Of a DNA stretch of 64,000 bases, positions 1 through 8,682 are shown in pieces. Under the pieces are notes generated by a model that was given only the letters and a program-made list of their open reading frames with translations, searched no databases and had not been told where the DNA came from. Source of the stretch: Arthrobacter mobilis (GTDB taxonomy: Bacteria; Actinomycetota; Actinomycetes; Actinomycetales; Micrococcaceae); NCBI RefSeq assembly GCF_012395835.1, contig NZ_JAAZSQ010000012.1, positions 51,549 through 115,548 on the forward strand, given 5' to 3'. Numbering within the stretch: position 1 is the first letter of the stretch; each line of letters begins with the position of its first letter. Made by a program: the position numbers and the translations under genes.

Positions 1-487
1 CGAGGCCGTAGGTGGCGACGTCCCAGCCCTGCGCCCTGCGCTGGTCAACCTGGCCGGGTCCTGCGATCGCGGGCAGCCGGCTGCTGATTCCGCCGGTCAG
101 CAGGGGCCCCACGAGTCCCGAGGAGACGAGCAGGAGTGCGGTCACCGCGGGCCACGTGTACGGATACAGCAGCACGGCCGCGGCGAGCGTGGCCCCGTGG
201 AGGATGCAGGCGAGGGCGATGACGGTCCGGCCATCCCGGGCCGTGTCCAGGCTGCGTGCGACGAAGGGGCCGAGCAGGTGCGGCGCGGTGAGGCTCGCGC
301 CGAGCAGCCCGGCGACCCAGGCCGGTCCCCCGCTGCCTGTGACCAGCAGGACGACGGCGACGACGGCGCCGCCGTCGGCCGTGCGCGCGAGGGTCGCGGC
401 GGCAACATAGCGGACGAGGCCGCCCCGGCCGGCGCCGGATGCCTGGCGGGTGCGCTCGGCGAGGTCTTGGCCCGGGGTGCCCGTCAC
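1..487 (-). CDS. MFS transporter, N-terminal part (runs off window)
   Basis: The reverse strand from a GTG at 487 stays open to the window edge (162 codons). A GGAGG ribosome-binding site lies just upstream. The translation shows alternating hydrophobic helices with short polar turns, including an Arg-Tyr-Val-Ala-Ala stretch, a Gly/Ala-rich helix and an RSLDTARDGR-like loop after the second helix. This pattern is typical of the N-terminal half of major facilitator permeases. It follows the aldolase gene by 46 bases on the same strand, so the two probably form an operon, and the permease may import or export the aldolase's substrate. The substrate cannot be read from the sequence, and the C-terminal half is outside the window. 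Confidence 0.7.
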   Translation of the reverse strand, partial: MTGTPGQDLAERTRQASGAGRGGLVRYVAAATLARTADGGAVVAVVLLVTGSGGPAWVAGLLGASLTAPHLLGPFVARSLDTARDGRTVIALACILHGATLAAAVLLYPYTWPAVTALLLVSSGLVGPLLTGGISSRLPAIAGPGQVDQRRAQGWDVATYGL

Positions 488-533
488 CGGAGGCCTCCGC
501 TGAGACCGCGCACTGTGGGAGGGTGCATGCGAC

Positions 534-1421
534 TCACCCGGTCACGCCGGCCAGACGAAGGGCGTCGCGCACTTCGGCACGCACCGGCTCGTCGAGGCCC
601 CGGAGCGGAAGCGGCAGGCAGGGGTCGGTGACGAGTCCGAGGTCTGCGGCGATCGCGGCTGCAACGCGCAGGCTCCCGTGTGCCCGGAACAGTGCCCAGA
701 GCGGTTCCAGGGCCGCCGACGCCTTCCCCGCCGCATCGGCCCGCCCGCCGAGGGCAGCATCGGCGATCGCCTGGGCCGGACCCGGCAGGACTCCTGCGAT
801 CACCGAGTACCAGCCGTCGCAGCCGCCCAGGAGCGCCTCGGCGGCGGCCCAGTCGCCGCTGATGCCCACCGAGACCCTGTCGGGAAGTACCTTCCGCAGC
901 TTCGCCACCCGCCCGGCCGCCGTGCCCGCGGGAGGCGGGGGAATCTTGATGGCCGCGATCCGCGGAAGGGCTGCGATCCTTCCATGCAGTTCATCGGTAA
1001 AGGTGAAGGCAGTGGTCGTCGGGTTGTCGTACACGACGACCGGCACGGAGGAGGCCTCCGAGACATCCCGGTAAAGCCCGTACACCTCCTCCTCGGTGAG
1101 CCGCTGGTAGGAGACCGGGGCCAGCAGCAGTGCGGCGGCGCCCGCGGCCTGGGCATCCTCGACATGGGCGAGCACGTCCCGGGTCCGCAGGGCACCGATG
1201 CCGGCGATCACCGGCGTCCCGCCGGCGGCACCGACCGCGGCTTCCAACACCGTCCGCCGCTCGCCGCGGGAGAGGTACGGGTAGATCCCGGTCGAGCCCA
1301 GGACGCCGATCGAGGCCACACCGGCAGCCGCAATCCGTGAGACCAGGTGGACGAAGGCCGCCTCGTCGAGGCCGTCCTCCGAGACAGGGGTCAGGGGAAA
1401 GGCGCACAGCCCGTCGAACAT
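534..1421 (-). CDS. dihydrodipicolinate synthase / N-acetylneuraminate lyase family aldolase
   Basis: This 295-residue protein has the full length of the class I aldolase family. The substrate motif GSTG lies at residues 42-45. Tyr131 sits in VVVYDNP, and the Schiff-base lysine is Lys159 in AAIKIP. Classical DapA has GTTGE at the first motif; here it is GSTGI, and the usual biosynthetic neighbours are absent. It is therefore more likely a catabolic pyruvate-dependent aldolase or dehydratase than the lysine-pathway enzyme. It is divergent from a MocR regulator with an operator-like inverted repeat between them, and is followed by an MFS permease. The cluster looks like inducible uptake and breakdown of a 2-keto acid or sugar-acid compound. 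The family call is firm; the substrate is unknown. Confidence 0.85.
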   Translation of the reverse strand: MFDGLCAFPLTPVSEDGLDEAAFVHLVSRIAAAGVASIGVLGSTGIYPYLSRGERRTVLEAAVGAAGGTPVIAGIGALRTRDVLAHVEDAQAAGAAALLLAPVSYQRLTEEEVYGLYRDVSEASSVPVVVYDNPTTTAFTFTDELHGRIAALPRIAAIKIPPPPAGTAAGRVAKLRKVLPDRVSVGISGDWAAAEALLGGCDGWYSVIAGVLPGPAQAIADAALGGRADAAGKASAALEPLWALFRAHGSLRVAAAIAADLGLVTDPCLPLPLRGLDEPVRAEVRDALRLAGVTG

Positions 1422-1507
1422 GCAAGGTCCTCGCTTCGCTCAACCGCGGCGCCGGGCGGCCGCCCGCGGTCATCCATCAGGTTCCGCTACTCATGCTGCC
1501 AAGCGGT

Positions 1508-1552
1508 TTGGACCTAACATAGATCCAAGTCCAGCAGGATATGGAGGTCCAA
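1508..1552. promoter_or_regulatory. probable MocR operator between divergent genes
   Basis: An inverted repeat TTGGACCTA (1508-1516) / TAGATCCAA (1520-1528) has 9-bp arms with one mismatch and a 3-base spacer. A third half-site, GGTCCAA, lies at 1546-1552 and overlaps the ribosome-binding site of the regulator (GGAGG at 1543-1547). Repeated half-sites next to the regulator's own start are typical of self-regulating MocR proteins. Binding here is inferred. Confidence 0.55.
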
Positions 1553-1553
1553 G

Positions 1554-2951
1554 ATGGCTGTGGCCGAACTGCCGATCGTGCTTGACCGCAAGGACCGCTC
1601 GCCGCTGGCCGCCCAGCTGGCCGGGCGGCTCCGGCAGGCCATCCTCGACGGGGCCCTCCGGCCGGAGGACAACCTCCCGTCCTCCCGCCGGCTCGCGGCC
1701 GAACTCGGAGTCTCCCGGGGCGTCGTCGTGCGGGCCTTCGAACAGCTCTCGGGCGAGGGGTATCTCGAAGGCCACGGCGCGGCCGGGACCCGCGTGGCCG
1801 TCCGCGCCGACCTCCGGGGACGGGCCTCGCACACGGTGCCCACGCCCCGCAGCGAGCCTTCGCACCCGATGATCGACCTCACGCCGGGACATCCCTCCGA
1901 CCAGCCGTTCCGGAACCGCGAATGGCGCGCCGCCTGGAGGAGGGCGGTGTCCGCACCGGAGAACACGGTGCTGCCGCCTGCCTTGGGCACCGAGGGACTC
2001 CGGGGCGCTGTGGCCGGGCACCTCGCCTCCTCCAGGGGAGTCGTTGCCAACCCCGATGATGTGATTGTCACGGCGGGCACGAGTGATGCCCTCCAGCTCA
2101 TTGTCACCGCGCTCCGCCACCGCTCGACCCGGCCACGGGTACTCGTGGAAGACCCCGGCTACCCCACGGCCCGCAGGGTGCTCTCGGCCGCAGGAGCCGC
2201 CGTCGAAACCCTGCCTGTCGGCGCCGACGGGATGCGGGCCGAACAGCTCGCGTCCCTCCCCCGGCCGCCGGACGCCGTGCTGGTTACCCCCAGCCACCAG
2301 TACCCCCTCGGCGGGCACATGCCCATCCGGGAAAGGCTGGCGCTGCTGGCCTGGGCCGCCGAACACGGCGTGCTCGTCCTCGAAGACGACTACGACAGCG
2401 AGTTCCGCCACCGTCGCATGCCGTTGCCGGCCATCGCCTCACTGCCGTCGGACGCGGAGGTCGTCCTCGTGGGGACCTTCTCCAAATCCCTGAGCCCATG
2501 GCTGCGCTGCGGCTACCTCGTGGTGCGCGCAGACTCCGGACGCCTCCTCAAGGACACGCGGCGCGCCCTTGATACCCCGGTGGGCGGCACCCTCCAGACT
2601 GCCCTCGCCCATTACCTGGAAGGCGGCGGACTGGCCCGGCACATCGCCAGGGCACGCCGCGAATACGCGCACCGCCGCGCCCTCCTCCTCGAACGGCTCG
2701 GCGCACGGGAGGATGTCGAAATTACTGCCCTCGACGGCGGCCTCCATGCCGTCCTGCGCCTGGGATCCAGGATCAACGCCGACAAACTCGCCGCCGCCTC
2801 ACTCGACCACGGAGTCCGCGTCGCCACCCTCGCCAGCTACTATGCCCACCGCCCTCCGGCCAACGGACTGGTCATCGGCTACGGTGCGCCGACCGACCTC
2901 GAGCTCGCCCGGGCCCTGGACATCCTGACCGGACTCATCGACCAACCCTGA
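1554..2951 (+). CDS. MocR/PdxR-type transcriptional regulator (GntR HTH + aminotransferase domain)
   Basis: The 465-residue protein has a GntR winged helix-turn-helix at residues 10-80 (LPSSRRLAAELGVSRG inside it). A fold-type I aminotransferase domain follows from about residue 107 to the end. The PLP-binding lysine is Lys311 in GTFSKSLSP, and the cofactor-contacting EDDYDSEF motif lies at 277-284. MocR proteins bind PLP or an amino-compound aldimine and activate or repress adjacent genes. Divergence from the aldolase-MFS pair suggests that is its target. The ATG at 1554 has a good GGAGG site. Downstream the gene faces a long non-coding parS region, which is not the usual neighbourhood of parB. 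Confidence 0.88.
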   Translation: MAVAELPIVLDRKDRSPLAAQLAGRLRQAILDGALRPEDNLPSSRRLAAELGVSRGVVVRAFEQLSGEGYLEGHGAAGTRVAVRADLRGRASHTVPTPRSEPSHPMIDLTPGHPSDQPFRNREWRAAWRRAVSAPENTVLPPALGTEGLRGAVAGHLASSRGVVANPDDVIVTAGTSDALQLIVTALRHRSTRPRVLVEDPGYPTARRVLSAAGAAVETLPVGADGMRAEQLASLPRPPDAVLVTPSHQYPLGGHMPIRERLALLAWAAEHGVLVLEDDYDSEFRHRRMPLPAIASLPSDAEVVLVGTFSKSLSPWLRCGYLVVRADSGRLLKDTRRALDTPVGGTLQTALAHYLEGGGLARHIARARREYAHRRALLLERLGAREDVEITALDGGLHAVLRLGSRINADKLAAASLDHGVRVATLASYYAHRPPANGLVIGYGAPTDLELARALDILTGLIDQP

Positions 2952-2995
2952 GCCGGCACCTGCTCGGTTGGGCCGCACCGGCCGTAAACGGCAGG

Positions 2996-3009
2996 GTTTC
3001 ACGTGAAAC
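2996..3009. promoter_or_regulatory. parS: parS site 1
   Basis: Perfect 14-bp palindromic core GTTTCACGTGAAAC, the ParB-binding site conserved across bacteria. The flanking bases are G and G. Confidence 0.93.
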
Positions 3010-3201
3010 GGGGCGCGTACCGCCCGGTTTCAGGTTTCGGACGCCGTGAACGGCAGAACCGCCTTCCCAGCCTCCGGACAAACATTTGGCATTGTATGAC
3101 ACGGCAGCCACCGCGTTTGAAGCGGCCTAAACGGGGCTGGTGGCTGTGGAAAACCGTGACTTCCCAGCCTCCCGAGGGAGCCTCAGGCAGGGAGAACAGA
3201 T

Positions 3202-3215
3202 GTTTCACGTGAAAC
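3202..3215. promoter_or_regulatory. parS: parS site 2
   Basis: Perfect GTTTCACGTGAAAC core. With its flanks (T before, T after) it matches 15 of 16 bases of the extended consensus, the best of the four. Confidence 0.94.
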
Positions 3216-3402
3216 TGCGCAGGAGGGGCCCGGTCCCGGCCGGAGCAGATGGTTCCGGGGCGACCCGGCGTCGTCAGGAAGGCGCAGAACAGCCATTCTG
3301 TGCCTGGCCGGAGGCCGGCCGATGGGCAGTTGTGACGTTGCCGGACAGGCCGCGGCTACCCCAGCGATCAGCAGCCCAATCCAAGACATAGGTCCGGACT
3401 CG

Positions 3403-3425
3403 AAAAAGGCCCGGCCTCGCGGCCG
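3403..3425 (-). terminator. possible terminator of the parAB operon
   Basis: Read on the minus strand after the parB stop, CGGCC-GCGA-GGCCG forms a short hairpin. It is followed within five bases by five Ts. The stem is short, so support is modest. Confidence 0.35.
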
Positions 3426-3441
3426 TGCCCCTCCCCGAAGC

Positions 3442-3455
3442 GTTTCACGTGAAAC
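3442..3455. promoter_or_regulatory. parS: parS site 3
   Basis: Perfect GTTTCACGTGAAAC core, 25 bases from the parB stop codon. Confidence 0.93.
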
Positions 3456-3479
3456 GCCAACGCTCCCAAAATATGCCGG

Positions 3480-4751
3480 CTAGTTCATCGACCCCGGGCT
3501 GAGCACGTCCATGATGCGGTTCAGGTCCTCCACGCTGGCGAACTCAATGCTGACCCGGCCCTTGCGTGCACCGAGGGTGATCTTCACATTGGTATCCAGC
3601 CGATCCGACAGCGAGTTGGCCAGATAGTCCAGGCGCTCGTGGCGGGGCCCCTCCTTCGGCTTGTTCTCCCGGGAGGGGCGGGACGCTCCGCCGTGGAGCG
3701 CGACGGCTTCCTCGGTGCTGCGAACGGACATGCCTTCGGCCACGATCCGCTGGGCGAGCTTTTCCATCTCGGCCGGATCCTGCAGACCGAGCAGCGCACG
3801 CGCGTGGCCGGCAGAAAGGACGCCGGCGGCCACGCGCCGCTGCACGAGCGGCGGCAGCTTCATGAGCCGGATCGTGTTGGAAATCTGCGGACGGGAGCGG
3901 CCGATCCGCTCGGCCAGTTCATCGTGGGTGCAGCCAAAATCTTCCAGCAGCTGCTGGTAGGCGGCGGCTTCTTCAAGCGGATTCAGTTGACTGCGGTGCA
4001 GGTTCTCCAGCAGCGCGTCGCGGAGCAGGTCATCGTCGGTCGTGGACCGGATGATTGCCGGCACCGCTGCCAGTCCCGCAGCCTGGGCAGCGCGCCAGCG
4101 CCGCTCGCCCATGACCAGTTCGTACAGTTCCTCGCCGGCTTCACCGGAAGGGCGCACCACCACCGGCTGCAGAATTCCGATCTCGCGGACCGAGTGCACC
4201 AGCTCAGCCATGTCCTCTTCGTCGAAGACGGTACGCGGCTGCTTGCGGTTGGGGTGGATGGTCTCGACCGGAAGCTCGGCGAAGGCAGCGCCGGGTACCG
4301 GCATCAGGATTTCTGCCGCATCACCTTCCGGAGAAACGTCCGGACCATCCCCCAGGTCCAGGGCAGCCTGGCCCGGCGCGTCCTCGGCCGGCTCCTGCGC
4401 AGCGTCGGCCTGGGCCGACGCCGCGTCCTGCAGGTCCTCCCCCGGTGCACCGGCGCCGGCCTTGCTGCCGGTCGCTGCCGCCGGTTTCCTCGCCGGTGTC
4501 CGGCGGGCCGGCCCGGTCTTCTTCCGGGGAGCGCGCAGCACTTCGGCAACCTGTGCGGCAGCGGAGGCGGGAGCGCTGTCGGAGCCCTGGCCGTCACCGC
4601 GGGCCGGCGGGGCGGGAAAGAACAGATCCACCGGCCGCGTCTTGCGTGAGGGGTCGGCGGAAGCGGCGTCCGGCTCCGGAGTCTGTGCGGCGGGGGTGCT
4701 GGGGATCAGTGCGCCCAGGCCTCTTCCGAGTCCGCGCCGCTTCTCACTCAT
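3480..4751 (-). CDS. parB: chromosome partitioning protein ParB
   Basis: ParB binds parS, spreads as a CTP-dependent clamp and works with ParA to segregate origins. The N-terminus [17 protein letters not shown] is the classic ParA-interacting start. I chose ATG at 4751, with GGAAGGA 7 bases upstream, over a longer frame to 4784. A long Ala/Pro/Lys-rich linker (about residues 20-155) precedes the ParB N domain, which has the CTP-binding GERRWRAAQ box. A helix-turn-helix ([13 protein letters not shown]) follows, then a C-terminal dimerisation segment. The 423-residue length is larger than the usual 280-380 because of the linker. It lies 92 bases downstream of parA on the same strand. Confidence 0.95.
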   Translation of the reverse strand: MSEKRRGLGRGLGALIPSTPAAQTPEPDAASADPSRKTRPVDLFFPAPPARGDGQGSDSAPASAAAQVAEVLRAPRKKTGPARRTPARKPAAATGSKAGAGAPGEDLQDAASAQADAAQEPAEDAPGQAALDLGDGPDVSPEGDAAEILMPVPGAAFAELPVETIHPNRKQPRTVFDEEDMAELVHSVREIGILQPVVVRPSGEAGEELYELVMGERRWRAAQAAGLAAVPAIIRSTTDDDLLRDALLENLHRSQLNPLEEAAAYQQLLEDFGCTHDELAERIGRSRPQISNTIRLMKLPPLVQRRVAAGVLSAGHARALLGLQDPAEMEKLAQRIVAEGMSVRSTEEAVALHGGASRPSRENKPKEGPRHERLDYLANSLSDRLDTNVKITLGARKGRVSIEFASVEDLNRIMDVLSPGSMN

Positions 4752-4843
4752 CTGTGGATCCTTCCATGCTGCATCTGAACGCAATCCCGGTGCACTTCAA
4801 AGGGTTAGGGGTCATTCTACTGGTGCCGTGCGGACGGGCCCGG

Positions 4844-5812
4844 CTACCGGGCGCGTTCGGCGATTTCGGCGGCGGCTTCCTGGTAGGACAGGGCGCCGGA
4901 CGAATTCGGGTCGTAGGTGATCACGGTCTGCTGGTAGCTCGGGGCCTCGGAGATGCGGACCGAACGGGGCACGACGGCGCTGAGCACCTGCTCCGGGAAG
5001 TGCTGGCGCACCTCCGCGGCCACCTGCGCCGCGAGGTTGGTGCGGCCGTCGTACATGGTGAGCAGGATGGTGGATACCACCAGATCCGCGTTCAGGTGCT
5101 TCTGGATCATGTCGATGTTCTTGAGCAGCTGGCTCAGGCCTTCCAGGGCGTAGTACTCGCACTGGATGGGAATGAGCACCTCCTGCGCGGCCACGAAGGC
5201 ATTGACGGTAAGCAGCCCGAGGCTGGGCGGGCAGTCGATGAAGATGTAGTCCAGCCGCGGCAGTCCGGCCTTCTCCCGCTCCCGGGCGTAGACCTCGATG
5301 GCCCGGCGCAGCCGCTGTTCGCGCGCGACGAGCGAAACCAGTTCGATTTCCGCCCCCGCCAGGTGGATGGTGGCCGGGGCACAGACCAGGTTCGGCACAT
5401 CCGTACAGGGGGCCACGACTTCCTTCAGCGGCAGGTCGTTGATGAGCACGTCGTAGATGCTCTCCACCTCGGCATGGTGCTCGACGCCGAGGGCGGTGGA
5501 CGCGTTGCCCTGCGGATCGATGTCGATGACCATGACGTTGAGGCCCGCGGCGGCCAGGGCGGCGGCCAGGTTCACGGTGGTCGTGGTCTTGCCCACACCG
5601 CCCTTCTGGTTGCTGACCGTCAGGATGCGGGTCCTTGCCGGTTTCGGCAGTTCGCGTCCCTCCAGGCGTTCGCGCCGGCGGTTCTCGTTCGCCAGCTCCG
5701 CCGCCAGAGGAGTGCTCTCGTCGATCGCATCCATTACGTTGGAAACCGTCGCCTCTTCATTGACTTTCATACAGACCTTGCCGCCACTCGTCGTTTCACG
5801 TGAAACCATCAT
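4844..5812 (-). CDS. parA: chromosome partitioning ATPase ParA (Soj)
   Basis: This is a deviant Walker A ATPase that moves ParB-bound origins over the nucleoid. The Walker A motif is KGGVGKTTT; the Walker A' region VMVIDIDPQGNAS and Walker B region YIFIDCPPSLG are present. The start is uncertain. ATG pairs at 5812/5809 lie directly upstream of a parS palindrome that would then be coding (VSRET). The ATG at 5770 with AAGG upstream gives a 308-residue protein without it, and the frame is open to 5983. A parS embedded at the 5' end of parA is known in actinobacteria, so I favour 5812 (322 residues). Confidence 0.93.
   Translation of the reverse strand: MMVSRETTSGGKVCMKVNEEATVSNVMDAIDESTPLAAELANENRRRERLEGRELPKPARTRILTVSNQKGGVGKTTTTVNLAAALAAAGLNVMVIDIDPQGNASTALGVEHHAEVESIYDVLINDLPLKEVVAPCTDVPNLVCAPATIHLAGAEIELVSLVAREQRLRRAIEVYAREREKAGLPRLDYIFIDCPPSLGLLTVNAFVAAQEVLIPIQCEYYALEGLSQLLKNIDMIQKHLNADLVVSTILLTMYDGRTNLAAQVAAEVRQHFPEQVLSAVVPRSVRISEAPSYQQTVITYDPNSSGALSYQEAAAEIAERAR
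5793..5806. promoter_or_regulatory. parS: parS site 4, at the 5' end of parA
   Basis: Perfect GTTTCACGTGAAAC core. It lies inside or just upstream of parA depending on the start used. ParB loading here could also influence parAB expression. Confidence 0.92.
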
Positions 5813-6046
5813 GCCGTTGTTCAAAAACCAACCCGCAAAGGTTGTCTGCCGCCAGCTGGTGGCCGGAGGCTGCGCAGAGCGGGACAGGAGGATCCCGGTG
5901 CGGCGCACCGGCGCCACGCAGGGCCTGCCCCTGGGCGGGACGCGGGAACCCGCCGTGAAACCGACACTGCGGGAGCGTCCCACCCCTAGGTTATCCGGTG
6001 CGGGCCCGGGTTCCGGACGTTGCGCGGCTGTGCCGCACCCCGGCTT

Positions 6047-6682
6047 TCAGGAACCGACGACGATCCGGACCACCGTCGTCGGCTCCTCCAGCAGCCCCTC
6101 GCCCACGGTCAGGACGGAAGTCCCGGTGCCGCCGAGCTTGCGGATGATCTTGGCCGCCTTCTCGACCTCCTCGGCCGCACTGCGGCCCTTGATCGCCAGC
6201 ACCTCGCCGCGGCCGTCGAGCAGCGGGATGGTCAGCCCGGCCAGGGTCTTGAGCGCGGACACGGCGCGGGCGGTGACGACGTCGGCGGCCACCTTGCCGA
6301 CGGCCAGCTCGGCGCGCGTCCTGAGCACCGTGACATTGTCCAGGCCCAGGTCGTCCACCACTTCGTTGAGCCAGATCACGCGCCGTTCCAGCGGCTCGAT
6401 CAGTGTCAGCTGCAGGTCAGGGCGCGCCAGCGCGAAGGTCAGACCGGGCAGACCGGCGCCGCTGCCGACGTCGGCCACGGCGGCACCCTCAGCGATAAGT
6501 TCGGCCACCACGGCGCAGTTGAGCACATGCCGGCTCCACAGCCGCGGCACCTCGCGCGGGCCGAGCAGGCCCCGCTCGGTGCCCGAGGTCGCCAGATGTT
6601 CCACATAGCGCTCGGCCAGGCCGAGGCGGTCCCCGAAGATCTTCTCCGCCGCGGCCTTTTCGGCCGCCGTCATTTCAAGCAC
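6047..6682 (-). CDS. rsmG: 16S rRNA (guanine527-N7)-methyltransferase RsmG
   Basis: RsmG methylates G527 of 16S rRNA using S-adenosylmethionine. The 211-residue protein has the RsmG SAM-binding motif VADVGSGAGLPGL. The LWSRHVLNCA segment and IEPLERRVIWLNEV are also characteristic. A GTG at 6682 (MLEM...) and the ATG at 6673 are both possible starts behind a GGGGTAGG stretch. Loss of this enzyme in bacteria gives low-level streptomycin resistance. Its place between jag and parA is the conserved order. Confidence 0.93.
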   Translation of the reverse strand: MLEMTAAEKAAAEKIFGDRLGLAERYVEHLATSGTERGLLGPREVPRLWSRHVLNCAVVAELIAEGAAVADVGSGAGLPGLTFALARPDLQLTLIEPLERRVIWLNEVVDDLGLDNVTVLRTRAELAVGKVAADVVTARAVSALKTLAGLTIPLLDGRGEVLAIKGRSAAEEVEKAAKIIRKLGGTGTSVLTVGEGLLEEPTTVVRIVVGS

Positions 6683-6731
6683 GTCCTACCCCTAGTGACA
6701 TCATCCGCCGGTCGCCGAGCCGCTGGTCGGC

Positions 6732-7313
6732 TCAGGACTCGAGGAAGACCACGATATGGCGGCCGGCGCCTTCGCCTTCGGATTCGCTGACCAGCCCCAG
6801 ATCCGCGACGGCGTCGTGGACGATCTTCCGTTCGTAGGCGCTCATCGGCTCCAGCGCCACCGGCTTGCCGGTTTCCCTGGCCCGGGCGGCGGCGTCCTCG
6901 GCGATCTGCTGCAGTTCCCGGCCGCGCTCCTGGCGGTAGCCGGTGATGTCCAGGACCAGCCGGGAGCGGTTGTCGGTGGAGGCCAGCACGGCCAGCCGGG
7001 TCAGCTCCTGCAGGGCTTCCAGGACCTCGCCGCCGGGGCCGACCAGGGCCTCGAGCGCCTCGTTCTCCTCATCCTCGGAGACGATGGAAATGTAAGTGCG
7101 CCCGTTGCGGACCTCGATATCGATGTCGCCATCGATGTCGGCAATGTCCAGCAGTTCCTCCAGGTAGTCGGCGGCGATGTCGCCTTCTTCCTCGAGGCGG
7201 CTCACCGAACCGGCGGCAGCACCGGCCGTCTCGTCCTCGTCCGGCTGCGCCGTCTCCGGGCCCTCCGTGTCCGGCTTCTGCATGTTGACGTCGGATACGC
7301 TCTCAGTGCTCAT
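6732..7313 (-). CDS. khpB: RNA-binding protein KhpB/Jag (KH + R3H domains)
   Basis: A 193-residue protein. The first ~45 residues are acidic and disordered-looking. A KH-like domain follows (LVGPGGEVLEALQEL near residues 90-105), then the R3H domain with YRQERGRELQQIAEDAA and a basic-aromatic tail. KhpB works with KhpA as a small-RNA and mRNA chaperone, and in other bacteria affects cell elongation. The start codon overlaps the yidC stop by four bases (ATGA), showing translational coupling. The usual N-terminal Jag_N domain is not evident. Confidence 0.9.
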   Translation of the reverse strand: MSTESVSDVNMQKPDTEGPETAQPDEDETAGAAAGSVSRLEEEGDIAADYLEELLDIADIDGDIDIEVRNGRTYISIVSEDEENEALEALVGPGGEVLEALQELTRLAVLASTDNRSRLVLDITGYRQERGRELQQIAEDAAARARETGKPVALEPMSAYERKIVHDAVADLGLVSESEGEGAGRHIVVFLES

Positions 7314-8275
7314 TTTTTCTTCCTGTTCTTACGCTGGGGCTGCTGGCGCTGGCCCTTGGGCGCAGCGGGGGCGGGCAGGGCTTCTTCCTCCGTCTTGCGT
7401 TCGCCCAGGAGCGGAACCATCGGCAGGCCCTTGCGGGCGCGGCGCTCGGCCAGCGCCTTGGCAGCCGGGGAGCCCGGGGTGGGCATCCGGCGGATCACGA
7501 AGAACTGCTGGGCCATGGTCCACAGGTTGGTGGTGGTCCAGTAGATCAGGACGCCGATTGGGAAGTTGATGCCGCCGATGCCGAAGACCAGCGGCAGGAT
7601 GTAGAGCATCATCTGCTGCTGCTTCATGAACGGGCTGGCCATTGCCTCATCGGACATGTTCTTGGCCATGATCTGCTTCTGCGTGATGAACTGCGACGCC
7701 GTCATGGCCAGGATCATGATGATGGAGAGGATCCAAACGGCGACCTGGTTGGCTCCGCCGCCGCCGTGCAGCAGCGAGGCCGACAGCGGAGCCCCGAAAA
7801 TGGTCGAGACATCGAACTGCCGCACGTCGGCGGCGGACAAGGCGCCGATGCCTTCGCCCCGGTCGCTGGCGGTTGCCGTGTTGTTCAGCACGTTGAACAG
7901 TGCGAAGAAGAACGGCATCTGGATCAGGATCGGCAGGCAGGCCGAGAACGGGTTGGTCCCGTGCTTCTTGTACAGCGCCATCTGCTCCTGGGCCATGGCC
8001 TGGCGGGAGAGCTGGTCGGTCTTGCCCTTGTACTTCTGCTGCAGCTTCCGCAGATCCGGCTGCAGCGCCTGCATGCCGCGCTGGGCCTTGATCTGCTTGA
8101 CGAAGACCGGGATGAGAGCTGCACGGATCACCAACACCAGCCCGATGATGGACAGCGTCCAGGTCCAGCCGTTGGCCGGATCCATTCCCAGCCAGGTGAA
8201 CGCCTGGTGGAACGCCCACATGATCCAGGACACCACCCAGGTGAAGGGCATCAATATTGTGTTGAAGAAGTCCAT
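7310..8275 (-). CDS. yidC: membrane protein insertase YidC (Oxa1 family)
   Basis: YidC inserts and folds inner-membrane proteins, alone or with SecYEG. The 321-residue protein is of the short actinobacterial type without a large extracellular domain. It has an N-terminal hydrophobic helix (FFNTILMPFTWVVSWIMWAF) and the cytoplasmic coiled hairpin QKYKGKTDQLSRQAMAQEQM. A hydrophilic-groove helix region follows with LPILIQMPFFFALFNVL, then further helices and a basic C-terminal tail ending KNRKKK, which can bind ribosomes. An Arg (VIRAALIPVF) sits in the first groove helix as expected. It lies between yidD and jag. Confidence 0.95.
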   Translation of the reverse strand: MDFFNTILMPFTWVVSWIMWAFHQAFTWLGMDPANGWTWTLSIIGLVLVIRAALIPVFVKQIKAQRGMQALQPDLRKLQQKYKGKTDQLSRQAMAQEQMALYKKHGTNPFSACLPILIQMPFFFALFNVLNNTATASDRGEGIGALSAADVRQFDVSTIFGAPLSASLLHGGGGANQVAVWILSIIMILAMTASQFITQKQIMAKNMSDEAMASPFMKQQQMMLYILPLVFGIGGINFPIGVLIYWTTTNLWTMAQQFFVIRRMPTPGSPAAKALAERRARKGLPMVPLLGERKTEEEALPAPAAPKGQRQQPQRKNRKKK

Positions 8276-8292
8276 GATCTCTCTTTAGCTCC

Positions 8293-8682
8293 TCAGGCCG
8301 CGGCGCGGCCTTCTTCGTCGGCCGGAATCACCGGGTGGTTCAGTACCAAAATCCGTGGGGTCCTGTCAGGATTCTCCCGCAGCATCCGCTCGTACTTCTC
8401 CGAGGCGGGCACATGGTCGACGCCGCCGTCGTTCCATGGATGGCAGCGCGCCAGCCGGCGCAGGGCCAGATAGGTTCCCTTCACCGCGCCGTGCACCGTG
8501 ACTGCTTCCAGCGCATAGGCCGAGCAGGAGGGGAAGAAACGGCACACCGGGCCGTACAGCGGGGACGCGAGCCGCCGGTATCCCTTCAGCAGCAGGATCA
8601 GCGTCTGCTGGGGAAGCGTCCAGACCCAGCGCAGGCCCGCGGGAAGCTCAGGGCCCGGGGAAGACAGGGCAGGTACGCTCAC
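8293..8682 (-). CDS. yidD: membrane protein insertion efficiency factor YidD
   Basis: Small (129-residue) YidD-family protein with the diagnostic Cys/Pro motif [15 protein letters not shown] and the following [18 protein letters not shown]. It assists YidC-dependent insertion at the inner membrane. I start it at GTG 8682, which overlaps the rnpA stop by four bases (GTGA) and sits behind GAAGGGATC. The longer frame to 8832 merely shadows rnpA. The N- and C-terminal extensions are unconserved-looking. Confidence 0.92.
   Translation of the reverse strand: MSVPALSSPGPELPAGLRWVWTLPQQTLILLLKGYRRLASPLYGPVCRFFPSCSAYALEAVTVHGAVKGTYLALRRLARCHPWNDGGVDHVPASEKYERMLRENPDRTPRILVLNHPVIPADEEGRAAA

Larger units (their letters stand above)
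2952..3479. other. non-coding centromere-like region with three parS sites
   Basis: These 528 bases between the MocR gene and parB contain no convincing coding sequence; the short open frames here lack family signals and good start sites. They hold three perfect parS cores at 2996, 3202 and 3442, spaced about 206 and 240 bases apart. A fourth core lies at 5793. The likely role is as the ParB loading zone for origin segregation. Confidence 0.8.
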
